From assembly GCF_029238675.1 (NCBI RefSeq), contig NZ_JAQWFR010000012.1, positions 1-56,448 of the forward strand: a stretch of 56,448 nucleotides of DNA. Reading direction: 5' to 3'. This stretch comes from Oceanicoccus sp. (GTDB lineage Bacteria > Pseudomonadota > Gammaproteobacteria > Pseudomonadales > Dasaniaceae). Position numbers and translations under genes: made by a program. The notes under the pieces are model-generated. The model searched no databases, was not told where the DNA came from, and saw only the letters and a list, made by a program, of their open reading frames with translations. Numbering within the stretch: the stretch's first letter is position 1; each line of letters opens with the position of its first letter. Below, one piece after another: positions 10,274 through 20,186 of the stretch.

Positions 10274-11599
10274 GTGAATACAGGGCTGCTATCCGGCGGA
10301 AAGCAATCTGGACTAGGCGAGCTTTTTGCTCGCCTTCGTTTTGTTCTGATTGCCATAATTATTTATCGTATCGGTACCCATATTCCGGTACCAGGTATTA
10401 ATCCGGACCAGATCGCAGCCATGTTTAACCAGAACCAGGGTACGGTTCTGGGTTTATTCAATATGTTCTCTGGTGGTGCGCTTGAGCGTATGAGTATATT
10501 GGCATTGGGTATCATGCCGTATATCTCCGCTTCCATCATTATGCAGCTGATGAGTGCCGTTAGCCCTCAGCTGGAAGCACTAAAGAAAGATGGTGAAGCT
10601 GGTCGTCGCAAGATAAGTCAGTACACCCGTTACCTGACAGTGATTTTAGCCACTGTACAGGGCACCGGTATGGTGGTTGGTTTAGCCAATTCCGGTATGG
10701 CCTACAACATGGGGCTTTCGTTCTACCTTATCGCGATTGTATCGCTGGTAACGGGCGCGGTCTTTATGATGTGGTTAGGTGAGCAGGTCACTGAGCGCGG
10801 TATTGGTAACGGTATATCGTTATTAATCTTCGCAGGTATTGTTGCCGGTTTACCTTCGGCCGTTGGTCAATCGATTGAGCAGGCAAGACAGGGCGAACTC
10901 AATATCTTGATATTGTTGCTGATCTTAGCCTTGGCGATTGCAGTTGTATATCTGGTGGTATTTATCGAGCGCGGTCAGCGTCGTATCACCGTGAACTACG
11001 CTAAGCGCCAGCAAGGTAACAAAGTGATGCAGGGGCAGCAGAGCCATTTGCCCATGAAGGTTAATATGGCGGGTGTTATCCCGGCGATATTTGCCAGCTC
11101 ACTCTTATTATTTCCAGCGTCTATTGCCCAGTGGTTTGGTCAGGGTGAAGGCATGGAGTGGTTACAAGAAGTGTCATTAGCTATAGGCCCAGGCCAACCG
11201 CTAAACATCTTATTGTTTACCATGTTGATTGTATTTTTCTGCTTCTTCTATACGGCGTTGATGTTTAACCCGAAAGAAGTGGCCGATAATTTAAAACGCT
11301 CAGGTGCGTTCTTGCCAGGGATTCGTCCCGGTGAGCAAACAGCCAACTATATCGACAGTGTACTAACGCGCTTAACGATCTTTGGTTCTTTGTATATCGC
11401 CTTGGTGTGTTTGTTGCCACAGTTTTTAGTGGTGATGTGGAATGTACCGTTCTACTTGGGTGGTACTTCCCTGTTGATTGTTGTGGTTGTGGTCATGGAC
11501 TTTATGTCTCAGGTTCAGTCTCATCTGATGTCACATCAGTATGAAGGCATGATGAAAAAGGCCAACCTAAAAAGTTATGGTAAAGGCAAAGGCGGTTAA
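10274..11599 (+). CDS. secY: Preprotein translocase subunit SecY
   Basis: SecY is the channel of the SecYEG translocon in the inner membrane. The 441-residue protein starts at GTG with [20 protein letters not shown] and shows ten hydrophobic segments. The plug region (around [20 protein letters not shown]) and the cytosolic [12 protein letters not shown] motif are intact. It is the usual penultimate gene of the spc operon. EPS-locus export lipoproteins and barrels further right depend on this channel. Confidence 0.98.
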   Translation: MNTGLLSGGKQSGLGELFARLRFVLIAIIIYRIGTHIPVPGINPDQIAAMFNQNQGTVLGLFNMFSGGALERMSILALGIMPYISASIIMQLMSAVSPQLEALKKDGEAGRRKISQYTRYLTVILATVQGTGMVVGLANSGMAYNMGLSFYLIAIVSLVTGAVFMMWLGEQVTERGIGNGISLLIFAGIVAGLPSAVGQSIEQARQGELNILILLLILALAIAVVYLVVFIERGQRRITVNYAKRQQGNKVMQGQQSHLPMKVNMAGVIPAIFASSLLLFPASIAQWFGQGEGMEWLQEVSLAIGPGQPLNILLFTMLIVFFCFFYTALMFNPKEVADNLKRSGAFLPGIRPGEQTANYIDSVLTRLTIFGSLYIALVCLLPQFLVVMWNVPFYLGGTSLLIVVVVVMDFMSQVQSHLMSHQYEGMMKKANLKSYGKGKGG

Positions 11600-11664
11600 T
11601 TAACCCTCCAAGCTGAAACCCCTGTTTTATAAAATAGTATTAAGAGTAGTAGTGGAGAAGTGAA

Positions 11665-11781
11665 ATGAAAGTTCGTGCTTCTGTAAAGAAAATCTGTCGT
11701 GACTGCAAAATTGTACGCCGCAACGGTGTTGTTCGTGTTATCTGTAACACAGAGCCTCGCCACAAGCAGCGTCAAGGTTAA
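11665..11781 (+). CDS. rpmJ: 50S ribosomal protein L36 (zinc-binding form)
   Basis: L36 is a 38-residue zinc-ribbon protein. The product starts [19 protein letters not shown] and keeps all four zinc ligands (Cys11, Cys14, Cys27, His33), so it is the C-plus form, in contrast to the zinc-independent S14 in the same cluster. A GTGGAGAAG ribosome binding site precedes ATG 11665. It ends the spc operon. Confidence 0.96.
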   Translation: MKVRASVKKICRDCKIVRRNGVVRVICNTEPRHKQRQG

Positions 11782-11824
11782 GATCAGGCCATTTGGCTTA
11801 TCTTAAAATGTAGTAACGATCAGG

Positions 11825-11853
11825 TTGATTTTTTATTAATCTGACGCTAAACT
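11825..11853 (+). promoter_or_regulatory. Candidate promoter of the alpha operon
   Basis: TTGATT (11825-11830), a 17-bp spacer and TAAACT (11848-11853) predict a start near 11860. It lies in the rpmJ-rpsM gap, the place of the alpha-operon promoter in E. coli. Confidence 0.5.
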
Positions 11854-11859
11854 GTCGCG

Positions 11860-11981
11860 CCTTTTGCGCAGTGGCTCAATTTTGCGGGTATTTAGCCTGA
11901 AATTGAGCAGATTAGAGTCCCTCTTTAGGGCAGTAAAAGGCAGCGTTAAGCGTTAAAAATGAAAGTTTTGGAGTAATTTGG
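11860..11981 (+). promoter_or_regulatory. Structured alpha-operon leader, possible S4 autoregulatory site
   Basis: The leader holds a perfect 9-bp stem (GCTCAATTT 11874-11882 with AAATTGAGC 11900-11908) and a second small hairpin (CCCT CTTT AGGG, near 11919-11930). In E. coli S4 represses this operon by binding a pseudoknot in a leader of similar length just before rpsM. That this leader folds the same way is inference. Confidence 0.4.
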
Positions 11982-12338
11982 ATGGCTCGTATAGCTGGTG
12001 TCAACATTCCCGACCATAAACATGCGGTGATCTCGTTGACCTACATCTACGGTATTGGTCGCCCTACAGCGAAGCAGATTTGTGCTGCTGCGGGTGTTGC
12101 TGAAGATACTAAAATTGGCTCTCTGTCAGAAGACGTGCTGGATACCATCCGTACTGAAATTGGCAAGGTTAGCGTAGAAGGTGATCTTCGTCGTGAAGTG
12201 TCAATGAATATCAAGCGTTTGTTGGACTTGGGTTGCTTCCGTGGCTTACGCCATCGTAAAAACCTGCCACTACGTGGTCAGCGTACCAAGACTAATGCCC
12301 GGACTCGTAAAGGTCCTCGTAAACCAATTCGTAAGTAA
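11982..12338 (+). CDS. rpsM: 30S ribosomal protein S13
   Basis: S13 forms inter-subunit bridges from the head of the 30S. The 118 residues begin [19 protein letters not shown], contain the helix-two-turns-helix domain ([13 protein letters not shown]) and end in the basic tail [25 protein letters not shown] ribosome binding site is present. It is the first gene of the alpha operon, behind a structured leader. Confidence 0.98.
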   Translation: MARIAGVNIPDHKHAVISLTYIYGIGRPTAKQICAAAGVAEDTKIGSLSEDVLDTIRTEIGKVSVEGDLRREVSMNIKRLLDLGCFRGLRHRKNLPLRGQRTKTNARTRKGPRKPIRK

Positions 12339-12377
12339 TTTCAGGTAGTTAACCTCGTTATTATTTTTGAGTAAAAC

Positions 12378-12398
12378 AAGTAATTGATTCAATTACTT
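12378..12398. repeat. Perfect 21-base palindrome between rpsM and rpsK
   Basis: AAGTAATTGA and TCAATTACTT are perfect 10-bp arms around a single base. A second weaker hairpin (CACT TTTGT AGTG, near 12411-12424) follows. The rpsM-rpsK gap is 109 bases here, against about 16 in E. coli (from memory), so an internal promoter, processing or stability element is possible. Confidence 0.5.
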
Positions 12399-12447
12399 TA
12401 GTGTAGCTACATCACTTTTGTAGTGCTGATATTAGAGTAGGAAGAAA

Positions 12448-12837
12448 ATGGCTAAAGATACTAAGCCGGCCCGTAAAAAGGTCAAAAAGACCGTTGTGGA
12501 TGGCATTGCGCACATCCATGCGTCTTTTAACAACACCATCATTACCATCACAGACCGTCAAGGTAACGCACTCAGCTGGGCAACAGCTGGTGGTTCCGGT
12601 TTCCGTGGTTCGCGTAAATCTACCCCATTCGCTGCGCAGGTTGCTGCTGAGCGTGCGGGTATCGCAGCCCAGGAATACGGTCTGAAAAACTTAGACGTTG
12701 AAGTCAAGGGCCCCGGTCCTGGTCGTGAATCTGCGGTTCGCGCACTGAACAATGTCGGTTACAAGATTGGTAGCATTAATGACGTTACGCCGATTCCACA
12801 CAATGGCTGTCGTCCTCCCAAGAAACGTCGCGTTTAA
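12448..12837 (+). CDS. rpsK: 30S ribosomal protein S11
   Basis: S11 lies on the platform near the E site. The 129-residue protein has the conserved [18 protein letters not shown] segment, the [17 protein letters not shown] core and the C-terminal [19 protein letters not shown] ribosome binding site precedes ATG. It follows rpsM after an unusually long structured gap. Confidence 0.98.
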   Translation: MAKDTKPARKKVKKTVVDGIAHIHASFNNTIITITDRQGNALSWATAGGSGFRGSRKSTPFAAQVAAERAGIAAQEYGLKNLDVEVKGPGPGRESAVRALNNVGYKIGSINDVTPIPHNGCRPPKKRRV

Positions 12838-12859
12838 TTAAGAATACAGGAATACAACA

Positions 12860-13480
12860 ATGGCTAGATACTTAGGCCCTACATGTAAGCTGTCCAGAAG
12901 AGAAGGTACAGACCTGTTCTTAAAGAGCGGTGTTCGTCCTCTGGATTCAAAATGTAAAGCAGAAGCCGCTCCCGGTTTCCACGGCGCCCGTCGCGGTCGC
13001 TTGTCGGATTACGGCGTTCAGCTTCGTGAAAAGCAAAAAGTTCGTCGTATCTACGGCGTTCTGGAAAAGCAATTTCGCAACTACTACAAAGAAGCAGCTC
13101 GTCTAAAAGGCGCAACCGGTGAGAACCTGTTACAGCTTTTGGAAAGTCGTCTTGATAACGTAGTTTATCGTATGGGTTTTGGCTCAACACGCGCCGAAGC
13201 ACGTCAGCTTGTTTCCCACAAAGCTATCTTGGTTAACGACAAAGTGGTTAACATCGCTTCTTACCAAGTTAAAGCGGGAGACAAAGTTTCTGTTCGCGAA
13301 AAAGCAAAAACACAGTTGCGTGTTAAGCACTCAATCGAACTAGCTGCCCAGCGTGGTGAGCCAGAGTGGATTGAAGTTAATGCAGGCAATATGGAAGGAA
13401 CCTATAAAGCTCAGCCAGATCGCGCTGACCTTTCTTCCGAGATTAACGAAAACTTGATTGTTGAATTGTACTCTAAGTAA
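12860..13480 (+). CDS. rpsD: 30S ribosomal protein S4
   Basis: S4 is a primary 16S rRNA-binding protein and, in E. coli, the translational repressor of this operon. The 206 residues start [19 protein letters not shown] and include the S4 RNA-binding domain ([20 protein letters not shown], residues ~95-115). It is in the usual place between rpsK and rpoA. Confidence 0.98.
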   Translation: MARYLGPTCKLSRREGTDLFLKSGVRPLDSKCKAEAAPGFHGARRGRLSDYGVQLREKQKVRRIYGVLEKQFRNYYKEAARLKGATGENLLQLLESRLDNVVYRMGFGSTRAEARQLVSHKAILVNDKVVNIASYQVKAGDKVSVREKAKTQLRVKHSIELAAQRGEPEWIEVNAGNMEGTYKAQPDRADLSSEINENLIVELYSK

Positions 13481-13555
13481 TCCTCTTTAATTAGAAGACC
13501 AATTACTTAGACACAAACCCTCAATCTAAAGGACTTATACTACACAGGTGTCCAT

Positions 13556-14560
13556 ATGCAGAGTGCAGTAAACGAATTTTTAACGCCACGCGTTATCGAT
13601 GTAGACGAAGTAAGCTCAACCCGCGCCAAGGTAACCCTGGAGCCATTAGAGCGTGGCTTTGGTCATACTTTAGGTAATGCCTTGCGTCGTATTCTGTTGT
13701 CGTCCATGCCAGGTTGTGCCGTTACAGAAGTTGAAATCGACGGCGTATTGCATGAGTACAGTGCTATTGAAGGTGTTCAGGAAGATGTGATTGAAATCTT
13801 GTTGAACCTGAAGGGTGTATCTATTTTGATGCACGGAAAAGACGAAGCCGTATTAACCTTGAGCAAAACTGGTGCAGGTCCTGTGACTGCCGGTGATATT
13901 CAGGTTGATCACGAAATTGAAATTTCTAACCCAGACCATGTTATTGCCAACTTAAATGAAGCTGGTTCATTAAACATGAAGCTAACCATCGGCCGCGGCC
14001 GGGGTTATATTCCAGCGGATGCTCGTCAAACTGACGAAGAAGAAACTCGCAGCATTGGTCGTCTGCAGTTAGACGCTTCTTTCAGCCCAGTACACCGCGT
14101 AGCTTACGTGGTAGAAAATGCTCGTGTTGAACAGCGTACTGACCTGGACAAATTGGTTCTGGATCTGGAAACCAACGGTACTATTGATCCTGAAGAAGCG
14201 ATTCGTCGTGCAGCGACTATCTTGCAGCAGCAGCTGTCAGTCTTTGTTGACCTTGAAAGTGAAAAAGAAGCTGAGCCAGAGGAAGAGGAAGACGAAGTCG
14301 ATCCAATTCTACTGCGTCCAGTTGACGATCTTGAGTTAACGGTACGTTCAGCCAACTGTCTGAAAGCAGAAAATATTTACTACATTGGTGACCTTGTTCA
14401 GCGCACAGAAGTTGAGCTGCTGAAAACCCCTAACCTGGGTAAGAAGTCACTAACAGAAATTAAAGACGTATTGGCGTCACGTGGTTTGTCTCTAGGCTTA
14501 CGCCTGGACAACTGGCCACCTGCCAGCCTTAAAAACGACGACAAGCTATTAGCTTCTTAA
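13556..14560 (+). CDS. rpoA: RNA polymerase subunit alpha
   Basis: RpoA nucleates core RNA polymerase assembly and its C-terminal domain contacts UP elements and activators. The 334 residues comprise the N-terminal dimerisation domain (1-235, with [18 protein letters not shown]) and a C-terminal helix-hairpin-helix domain (~250-325, with [14 protein letters not shown] and [13 protein letters not shown]), joined by an acidic linker ([12 protein letters not shown]). An AAAGGAC site lies somewhat upstream of ATG 13556. Confidence 0.99.
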   Translation: MQSAVNEFLTPRVIDVDEVSSTRAKVTLEPLERGFGHTLGNALRRILLSSMPGCAVTEVEIDGVLHEYSAIEGVQEDVIEILLNLKGVSILMHGKDEAVLTLSKTGAGPVTAGDIQVDHEIEISNPDHVIANLNEAGSLNMKLTIGRGRGYIPADARQTDEEETRSIGRLQLDASFSPVHRVAYVVENARVEQRTDLDKLVLDLETNGTIDPEEAIRRAATILQQQLSVFVDLESEKEAEPEEEEDEVDPILLRPVDDLELTVRSANCLKAENIYYIGDLVQRTEVELLKTPNLGKKSLTEIKDVLASRGLSLGLRLDNWPPASLKNDDKLLAS

Positions 14561-14635
14561 TAGCCACTTAATCGTAGCGTCATAGTATTAACGGGAGCAG
14601 CAACTACTGCTCCGTAAGAAATAGGAAATAGACCC

Positions 14636-15028
14636 ATGCGTCATCGTCATAGTGGCCGCCAACTAAACCGTAACACTACACATCGCAAAGCGATGTTCCG
14701 TAATATGGTTAACTCATTAGTTGAGCACGAGCTGATTAAAACTACATTGCCAAAAGCGAAAGAACTGCGTCGTTATGCCGAGCCGCTAATCACTTTAGGT
14801 AAAACGGATTCAGTAGCAAACCGTCGTTTGGCTTTCGATCGCACCCGCGACAAAGCTACTGTCGGCAAATTGTTCTCTGACCTTGGTCCACGTTACCAGG
14901 AGCGCCCAGGAGGCTACATCCGTATCCTTAAGGCTGGCTTCCGTACGGGTGATAAAGCGCCAATGGCCTATGTTGAATTAGTAGATCGTCCACAAGTTGA
15001 AGATATCCTTGAGGGTGATGAGGATTAA
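14636..15028 (+). CDS. rplQ: 50S ribosomal protein L17
   Basis: L17 surrounds the tunnel exit. The 130-residue protein starts [20 protein letters not shown] and has the conserved [20 protein letters not shown] motif. An AATAGGAAATAG ribosome binding site precedes it. It is the last gene of the alpha operon and is followed by a terminator. Confidence 0.98.
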   Translation: MRHRHSGRQLNRNTTHRKAMFRNMVNSLVEHELIKTTLPKAKELRRYAEPLITLGKTDSVANRRLAFDRTRDKATVGKLFSDLGPRYQERPGGYIRILKAGFRTGDKAPMAYVELVDRPQVEDILEGDED

Positions 15029-15055
15029 GATCAACGCCTAAGGGCGGTATCCACC

Positions 15056-15092
15056 TTAAAAAAACCGGACTTTTTAGTTCGGTTTTTTATTG
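15056..15092 (+). terminator. Terminator of the alpha operon
   Basis: AAACCGGAC and GTTCGGTTT form an imperfect stem (one G-T pair) with an A-tract before and a T-tract after, about 30 bases past the rplQ stop. It closes the ribosomal cluster. Confidence 0.85.
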
Positions 15093-15292
15093 CCTGTCAT
15101 GTAAGCGAAGCCTGTCATACCTGGTGATGCGCGTTATAAATAAACTAATTGATACTCGCAGGTGGGGATTTTCACTTCAGAAGTGTCTTAATAGGGACGG
15201 GGTAGTAATATAACTACTGTTTTTGTTATCTGGCTTTTGCTTTTGCTGCTGAGCAGCTATGCTTGGGTAAGAATAATTAATGAGGTGTTTTA

Positions 15293-15532
15293 ATGGATAA
15301 GGCGCAAAAGATACAAGAGCCATTTCTAAATGCTCTTCGCAAAGAGCGTATTCCGGTTTCAATCTTTATGAAAAATGGGATTAAGCTGCAGGGTACTATC
15401 GAAAGCTTTGATCAGTTTGTGGTGATGCTTAAAAATGTATCCACCCAGGTGGTGTTTAAGCATGCTATTTCTACTGTGGTGCCCTCGCGCAATGTGCGCT
15501 TGCCATCAGAGGCTGAGGAAGCTTCCAGCTAG
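15293..15532 (+). CDS. hfq: RNA chaperone Hfq (unusual location, possible second copy)
   Basis: Hfq forms a hexamer that pairs small RNAs with mRNAs. The 79 residues align without gaps to E. coli Hfq over 1-66, with the Sm1 region ([13 protein letters not shown]) and the Sm2 motif [12 protein letters not shown]. Gln8, Lys31, Lys56 and His57 are kept and the rim is Arg16-Lys17-Arg19. Tyr25 and Tyr55 are both Phe here, and residue 27 is Lys. The tail is short and acidic (PSEAEEASS). The usual partners miaA and hflX are absent; the gene lies alone between rplQ and a terminator, so it may be a paralogue or a relocated single copy. A weak GAGGTG ribosome binding site precedes ATG 15293. Confidence 0.93.
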   Translation: MDKAQKIQEPFLNALRKERIPVSIFMKNGIKLQGTIESFDQFVVMLKNVSTQVVFKHAISTVVPSRNVRLPSEAEEASS

Positions 15533-15547
15533 CCAGTTATCAGCTAT

Positions 15548-15583
15548 AAAAAGGCGTATAGGTTTACCTATACGCCTTTTTTT
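15548..15583 (+). terminator. Rho-independent terminator of hfq
   Basis: A perfect 12-bp core stem (AAGGCGTATAGG with CCTATACGCCTT) closes on a TTTA loop and ends in T7. It starts 16 bases after the hfq stop. The A-tract before it would also serve minus-strand transcripts of the ABM gene. Confidence 0.93.
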
Positions 15584-15587
15584 ATTC

Positions 15588-15632
15588 TGTCATTCCCACA
15601 AAGGAACGTCATTCCTTCGCGTGAATGACGGT
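15588..15632. repeat. Degenerate fragment of the CATTCCCGCG palindromic element
   Basis: The segment reads GTCATTCCCACAAAGGAACG followed by a CGTCATTCC...GAATGACGG part, a decayed relative of the elements at 17046 and 23372. It lies just past the hfq terminator and 3' of the minus-strand ABM gene. Confidence 0.55.
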
Positions 15633-15637
15633 GGTTG

Positions 15638-15949
15638 TTACATCGCAGAGAGTGGCAGTTCCTGGGATATTTCATAGATCTTCACATCCATAGATTTAGG
15701 CGGGTAGCCCGCCATGGCTTTTTGGAAAGTCGCCATATGGGGTGCGGCCATATGCTCTTTAAGCGCGTCCATGGACTGCCATTGCTCAATAACACGTATA
15801 GTCCCTGGATTGGTCACGTCAGTAGTAAAAGTGTAAGCGATATTACCTGACTCGGCTTCAGTAGTGGCGGTTTGCATATCCACAATGGCCTGGTGCAGGT
15901 TGTTAATATCTTCAATGGTTGATTCTATAGTGGCTAATACAATAATCAT
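15638..15949 (-). CDS. ABM-domain protein (putative quinol monooxygenase/YgiN-like)
   Basis: The 103-residue protein looks like a single antibiotic-biosynthesis-monooxygenase (ABM) fold, a small dimeric ferredoxin-like domain found in quinol oxidases such as YgiN and in heme-degrading enzymes. Visible hallmarks are the initial beta strand (MIIVLATIE), the TIRVIEQWQSMDALKEHM segment that matches the E-x-W-x-x-x-x-A-x-x-x-H pattern, and PHMATFQKA after it. No signal peptide is present. The AAGGATCTAAA-ATG context supports the start. It ends next to the hfq terminator and lies 50 bases downstream of the usp gene on the same strand. The substrate cannot be told from sequence. Confidence 0.75.
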   Translation of the reverse strand: MIIVLATIESTIEDINNLHQAIVDMQTATTEAESGNIAYTFTTDVTNPGTIRVIEQWQSMDALKEHMAAPHMATFQKAMAGYPPKSMDVKIYEISQELPLSAM

Positions 15950-15999
15950 TTTAGATCCTTTGTTGTCTTGAATATTGTTAGGGCGCCAGCTTAAAAAGC

Positions 16000-16881
16000 T
16001 TAGGGTTTAATGGCAATAACGTCGGTGTGTAAGCGGTTTAGAATAGCTTCCACGGTATTGCCCATCAATTTGCCTTTAATGCCTCTTCTGCCCACGGTGC
16101 CCGTCACCACAACATCGGCTTTCAGTTTACTGGCAATACTGGGGATGATCTTCTCCGGTGGCCCGGCCTTAAGCTGCACACAGCCAGGGTCGACATCATA
16201 GTCCTCGCAAAATGCTTTAGCTGTGGCCTGGACTTCTTTACGCTTTTTACTGATATATTTCCGGGAGTCGATAATATCCAGGTCGATTAAGGCCTGTGGC
16301 GTTCTGATGGCATGGGCTATATGAACCTCCTGATCCAGTGAGTTGGCCAGTGCCAGTGCATGCTTAAACACTTTGTGATTTAAAGCAATTTTGGACTTGA
16401 TGGTGGTAGAGAAGTCCAGTGCCGCAACGATGCGAGGCTTTTTCTTCCAGCTTTTACTGGCGGTGATCATAACCGGTGCGCTGCAGCTTCTTAGCAGCTG
16501 CCAGTCGGTTGAGGTATAGAGAAGGGTTTCACTGCGATGGGCGGATTTAATCACCATATCGACATTGTGTTTGCTGCAATGGCTGATGATGGCCTGGGCG
16601 ATATCTTTACCCCAGATAGCTTTGATGGTGATATTTTTGGGCTTGATTTTTAGCTGTCTGGCGAGTTTTTCCAGCTCTTTTTGGCGGTTGGCAACCACGT
16701 GTTTTTCCAGTTGGCCGCGGCTTAAGGTGGCAAACTTTAAGTCGTTTGGGTTACTGATATTGACATAGCAAAAGCCCAGTAGGGTTATTTTTGCGCCGGT
16801 TGCAGCTTGCAGGCTGGCCGCACGAGCCAGGGCAACATTTTTTCCGTCTTCTTTGTCGGCGATGACTAGCAGTTTTTCCAT
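16000..16881 (-). CDS. Tandem-domain universal stress protein (UspE-like)
   Basis: The 293-residue protein carries two Usp folds (about 1-145 and 150-293), as in UspE, a cytoplasmic stress-response protein. The second domain keeps a nucleotide-binding pattern G-2X-G-9X-G near the C-terminus (VVVTGTVGRRGIKGKLMGN). The first begins with MEKLLVIADKEDGKNVALA and is less conserved, as usual for the pair. A GGAGCAAAATC site precedes the ATG. It is followed by the ABM gene on the same strand. Upstream, a tandem-repeat and palindrome region separates it from the uvrA 3' end. Confidence 0.85.
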   Translation of the reverse strand: MEKLLVIADKEDGKNVALARAASLQAATGAKITLLGFCYVNISNPNDLKFATLSRGQLEKHVVANRQKELEKLARQLKIKPKNITIKAIWGKDIAQAIISHCSKHNVDMVIKSAHRSETLLYTSTDWQLLRSCSAPVMITASKSWKKKPRIVAALDFSTTIKSKIALNHKVFKHALALANSLDQEVHIAHAIRTPQALIDLDIIDSRKYISKKRKEVQATAKAFCEDYDVDPGCVQLKAGPPEKIIPSIASKLKADVVVTGTVGRRGIKGKLMGNTVEAILNRLHTDVIAIKP

Positions 16882-16967
16882 GATTTTGCTCCGTATATCA
16901 CTTCAGTGTCTATACAGATTAGCAGCTAATGATTAAGTGTGCGTTGATTAAGGTCATAGCTTATCTA

Positions 16968-17062
16968 TCCGTCATTCCCGCGCACACCCGCCATTCCCGC
17001 ACACACCCGTCATTCCCGCACACACCCGTCATTCCCGCGTACACCCGTCATTCCCGCGAAGG
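16968..17062. repeat. Five 19-bp tandem repeats built from a palindromic-element terminus
   Basis: Five units of the pattern CCCGTCATTCCCGCACACA start at 16968, 16987, 17006, 17025 and 17044. The last unit runs into the intact left end of the 103-bp element at 17046. The units therefore look like slipped copies of that terminus with a CACA filler. Uneven copy number between strains is likely. Confidence 0.85.
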
Positions 17063-17148
17063 CGGGAATCGAGCCTGCATACTTATGCTGTTATTTCCGC
17101 TAAAGCGGAAATTTACAGTGCTGGATTCCCGCCTTCGCGGGAATGACG
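17046..17148. repeat. 103-bp MITE-like palindromic element, copy A
   Basis: The element has perfect 25-bp inverted ends (17046-17070 and 17124-17148), each a hairpin on its own. Its asymmetric centre contains a second hairpin, ATTTCCGC TAAA GCGGAAAT. Copy B at 23372-23474 is the same length and near-identical in reverse complement. It lies between the uvrA 3' end and the usp start and may act as a terminator for uvrA. Confidence 0.9.
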
Positions 17149-17168
17149 GTGTGTGTGTCATGGTGAGC

Positions 17169-19991
17169 TTATTTAAGCATGGGTTTTAAAAATGTTCCCG
17201 TGTGTGACTTTTTGATTTTGGCTACCTGCTCTGGTGTGCCGGTAGCAATAATTTCGCCGCCGCCACTGCCGCCTTCCGGTCCGAGGTCAACAATCCAGTC
17301 GGCAGTTTTGATCACATCAAGATTGTGCTCAATAACGACGATGGTATTGCCGTGGTCACGCAGGCGATGCAGTACTGCTAATAATTGTTGAATATCGTGG
17401 AAGTGTAAACCGGTGGTAGGTTCATCAAGAATATATAAGGTTTTACCGGTGTCGCGTTTTGATAATTCTTTCGAAAGTTTAACGCGCTGCGCTTCGCCAC
17501 CGGATAGGGTGGTGGCTGCCTGACCAAGGCGAATATAGGATAGGCCCACATCAACCAGGGTTTGTAATTTTTTAGCGATGGCAGGGATATTAGTAAAAAA
17601 TTCGCTGGCCTCTTCGATAGTCATATCAAGCACTTCGTGAATGCTTTTACCTTTATAACGAATCTCTAATGTTTCACGGTTATAGCGTTTGCCTTTGCAG
17701 ACATCGCAAGGTACATAAACGTCTGGCAGAAAGTGCATTTCTACTTTGGTAACACCATCACCCTGGCAGGCCTCGCAGCGGCCGCCTTTAACATTAAAAC
17801 TAAAGCGCCCCGGTTTATAACCCCGTGAGCGTGCCTCTTGTGTGCCGGCAAAGAGTTCGCGCACTGGCGTAAAAATACCCGTGTAGGTGGCAGGGTTTGA
17901 TCGAGGCGTTCTGCCGATAGGGCTTTGGTCAATATCAATACATTTATCAACTTGATCCAAGCCAGTGATTTCTTTAAACGGAGCCGGAGTTAATGTGGTG
18001 GCGCCATTAAGTTCGGTAGCGGCAATCGGGTAAAGCGTGCCATTAATCAGTGTTGATTTGCCTGAGCCAGAAACGCCCGTTACACAGGTCATTAAACCAA
18101 TAGGGATTTCCAGTGTAACGTCTTGCAGGTTATTACCGTTGGCACCTTGTAAGACCAGTTGTTTTTCTTCATCGTTGGGGGTGCGTTCTTCGGGGATGAC
18201 AATTTCTTTTTTGCCTGAAAGGTATTGGCCGGTCAGGGATTTTTTGGATTTAATAATATCCTTGTAAACACCCTGGGCGACAACTTCGCCACCGTGGACG
18301 CCTGCGCCGGGGCCGATATCGATAATATGGTCGGCCAGGCGAATGGCTTCTTCATCGTGTTCAACAACCAGTACGGTATTGCCCAGATCGCGCAGGTGGA
18401 TCAAGGTTTTTAATAGGCGTTCATTGTCCCGCTGATGTAAACCTATAGAGGGTTCGTCAAGAATATACATAACGCCTACCAAACCTGCGCCAATCTGGCT
18501 GGCCAGGCGAATACGTTGTGCTTCACCGCCTGAGAGGGTTTCTGCACTGCGGTTTAGGGTTAAATAATTTAAGCCAACATCAACCAGAAAAGTAAAGCGG
18601 TCGCGTAGTTCTTTTAAAATTTTATCGGCAATTTTTCCCTTGCGACCGGGGAGTTTTAATTTTTCGAAATAATCCCTGGCTTCCCCCACCGGCATGGCAA
18701 CAATTGAGGGCAGGTCGCGGTTTTTAATAAAAACATGCCGCGCTTCTCGCTTTAAACGGGTGCCATCACAATCTGGACAGGATTGTGTACTTAAAAACTT
18801 CGCCAGGTCTTCGCGGACTGATTGTGATTCAGTATCTCGGTAGCGCCGCTCCATATTCGGAATAATACCCTCAAAGGTATGGGTGCGCTGGTACATATCG
18901 CCACGGTCATTGATATAGCTAAAGCTAATTTCTTCTTTACCGGAACCTTGCAAAATAACTTTTTGGTTTTTCTTGCTGAGTTTTTCAAAGGGCGTATCGA
19001 TATCAAAATCATAATGCTCCGCCAGGGATTTCAGCATATGGAAATAATACACGCTGCGACGATCCCAGCCGCGAATGGCACCCTCTGCCAGACTGGCATC
19101 CGGGTGATGGACTAAGCGGTCTTTGTCGAAGAATTGTTTAACACCCAAACCGTCACAGCTACTGCAAGCGCCGGCGGGGTTGTTAAATGAAAATAGCCGG
19201 GGTTCCAGTTCGCTAATACTATAGCCACAGACAGGACAGGCAAATAAGGCGGAGAAGACGATATCGTCTTTGTTGCCATCCATATAACTGATGGTGGCAG
19301 TGCCACTGGTTAGCTCGATGGCGGTTTCAAAGGATTCGGCCAGACGAATTTGTAAATCATCACGCACCTTAAAACGATCGACCACCGCTTCGATGGTGTG
19401 CTTTTTATTTTTTTCCAGTTCCGGCACTTCATCCAGGTCGTAGACATTGCCGTCGATTCTGGCCCTGACAAAACCATTGGCGCGCAATTGGTCGAAGACA
19501 TGCACATGTTCCCCTTTGCGTTCTTTAACAATGGGGGCCAGCAGCATTAGCTTGGTGCCTTCGGGTAAGGCCAATACGGCATCAACCATTTGACTGATAG
19601 TTTGGGCTTCTAGCTTGGCGTCGTGGTCGGGGCAGCGGGGTTCGCCGACACGGGCAAATAATAAACGCAGGTAATCGTATATTTCGGTGATCGTACCGAC
19701 GGTTGAGCGTGGATTGTGAGATGTGGATTTTTGCTCAATAGAAATTGCCGGTGACAGGCCTTCGATATGATCAATATCCGGCTTTTCCATCATCGATAAA
19801 AACTGGCGGGCATAGGTGGATAGTGATTCTACATAGCGTCGCTGACCTTCTGCATAGAGCGTATCGAAAGCGAGTGAAGATTTTCCTGAACCGGACAGGC
19901 CAGTAATCACCACCAACTTATCGCGGGGAATATCCAGGTCAATATTTTTGAGATTGTGGGTGCGTGCGCCCCGAACAAGAATTGTATCCAT
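17169..19991 (-). CDS. uvrA: Excinuclease ABC subunit A
   Basis: UvrA is the damage-recognition ATPase of nucleotide excision repair, acting as a dimer with UvrB. The 940 residues have standard length and two ABC ATPase halves: Walker [10 protein letters not shown] near residue 31 and GVSGSGKST near 640, two LSGGEAQR signatures, and zinc fingers CPVCGYS...CSSCDGLG and CEACQGDG...CDVCKGKR. The start [19 protein letters not shown] is typical. It is divergent from ssb across 195 bases, as in many gammaproteobacteria. No clear LexA box was found in that gap. Confidence 0.98.
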   Translation of the reverse strand: MDTILVRGARTHNLKNIDLDIPRDKLVVITGLSGSGKSSLAFDTLYAEGQRRYVESLSTYARQFLSMMEKPDIDHIEGLSPAISIEQKSTSHNPRSTVGTITEIYDYLRLLFARVGEPRCPDHDAKLEAQTISQMVDAVLALPEGTKLMLLAPIVKERKGEHVHVFDQLRANGFVRARIDGNVYDLDEVPELEKNKKHTIEAVVDRFKVRDDLQIRLAESFETAIELTSGTATISYMDGNKDDIVFSALFACPVCGYSISELEPRLFSFNNPAGACSSCDGLGVKQFFDKDRLVHHPDASLAEGAIRGWDRRSVYYFHMLKSLAEHYDFDIDTPFEKLSKKNQKVILQGSGKEEISFSYINDRGDMYQRTHTFEGIIPNMERRYRDTESQSVREDLAKFLSTQSCPDCDGTRLKREARHVFIKNRDLPSIVAMPVGEARDYFEKLKLPGRKGKIADKILKELRDRFTFLVDVGLNYLTLNRSAETLSGGEAQRIRLASQIGAGLVGVMYILDEPSIGLHQRDNERLLKTLIHLRDLGNTVLVVEHDEEAIRLADHIIDIGPGAGVHGGEVVAQGVYKDIIKSKKSLTGQYLSGKKEIVIPEERTPNDEEKQLVLQGANGNNLQDVTLEIPIGLMTCVTGVSGSGKSTLINGTLYPIAATELNGATTLTPAPFKEITGLDQVDKCIDIDQSPIGRTPRSNPATYTGIFTPVRELFAGTQEARSRGYKPGRFSFNVKGGRCEACQGDGVTKVEMHFLPDVYVPCDVCKGKRYNRETLEIRYKGKSIHEVLDMTIEEASEFFTNIPAIAKKLQTLVDVGLSYIRLGQAATTLSGGEAQRVKLSKELSKRDTGKTLYILDEPTTGLHFHDIQQLLAVLHRLRDHGNTIVVIEHNLDVIKTADWIVDLGPEGGSGGGEIIATGTPEQVAKIKKSHTGTFLKPMLK

Positions 19992-20117
19992 GTCTTACTA
20001 TACCCGTTTGACCCGCTCGCGGATCACTACTGCAAACAGAGCATTATAAGTCTCTGGGCTTGTCTTAGGCAAAGCAAGAGTGGTTTATTTTTTATGGTGT
20101 TGGTTTGAGCTCATGGC

Positions 20118-20146
20118 TGGTCAGATTGGATCTGTCGCGGTATAGT
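20118..20146 (+). promoter_or_regulatory. Candidate ssb promoter
   Basis: TGGTCA (20118-20123), a 17-bp spacer and TATAGT (20141-20146) lie 41 bases before the ssb start in the uvrA-ssb divergent gap. The -10 fits well and the -35 moderately. Confidence 0.45.
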
Positions 20147-20186
20147 TCAGGGCATAACTAAATTGATTGTATTGTTGGAGAGTTCC

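Noticed and set aside
12879..13202. Minus-strand reading frames inside ribosomal protein genes
   Set aside because: They are shadows of strongly conserved genes and have no supporting signals of their own.
16968..17148. CRISPR-like array of short repeats
   Set aside because: The units are directly tandem with no unique spacers, no cas genes lie nearby, and the last unit belongs to the palindromic element.
19992..20186. LexA (SOS) box between uvrA and ssb
   Set aside because: No CTGT-N8-ACAG site is present; the nearest match, CTGT-N8-AGTT near 20132, fails in the second half.
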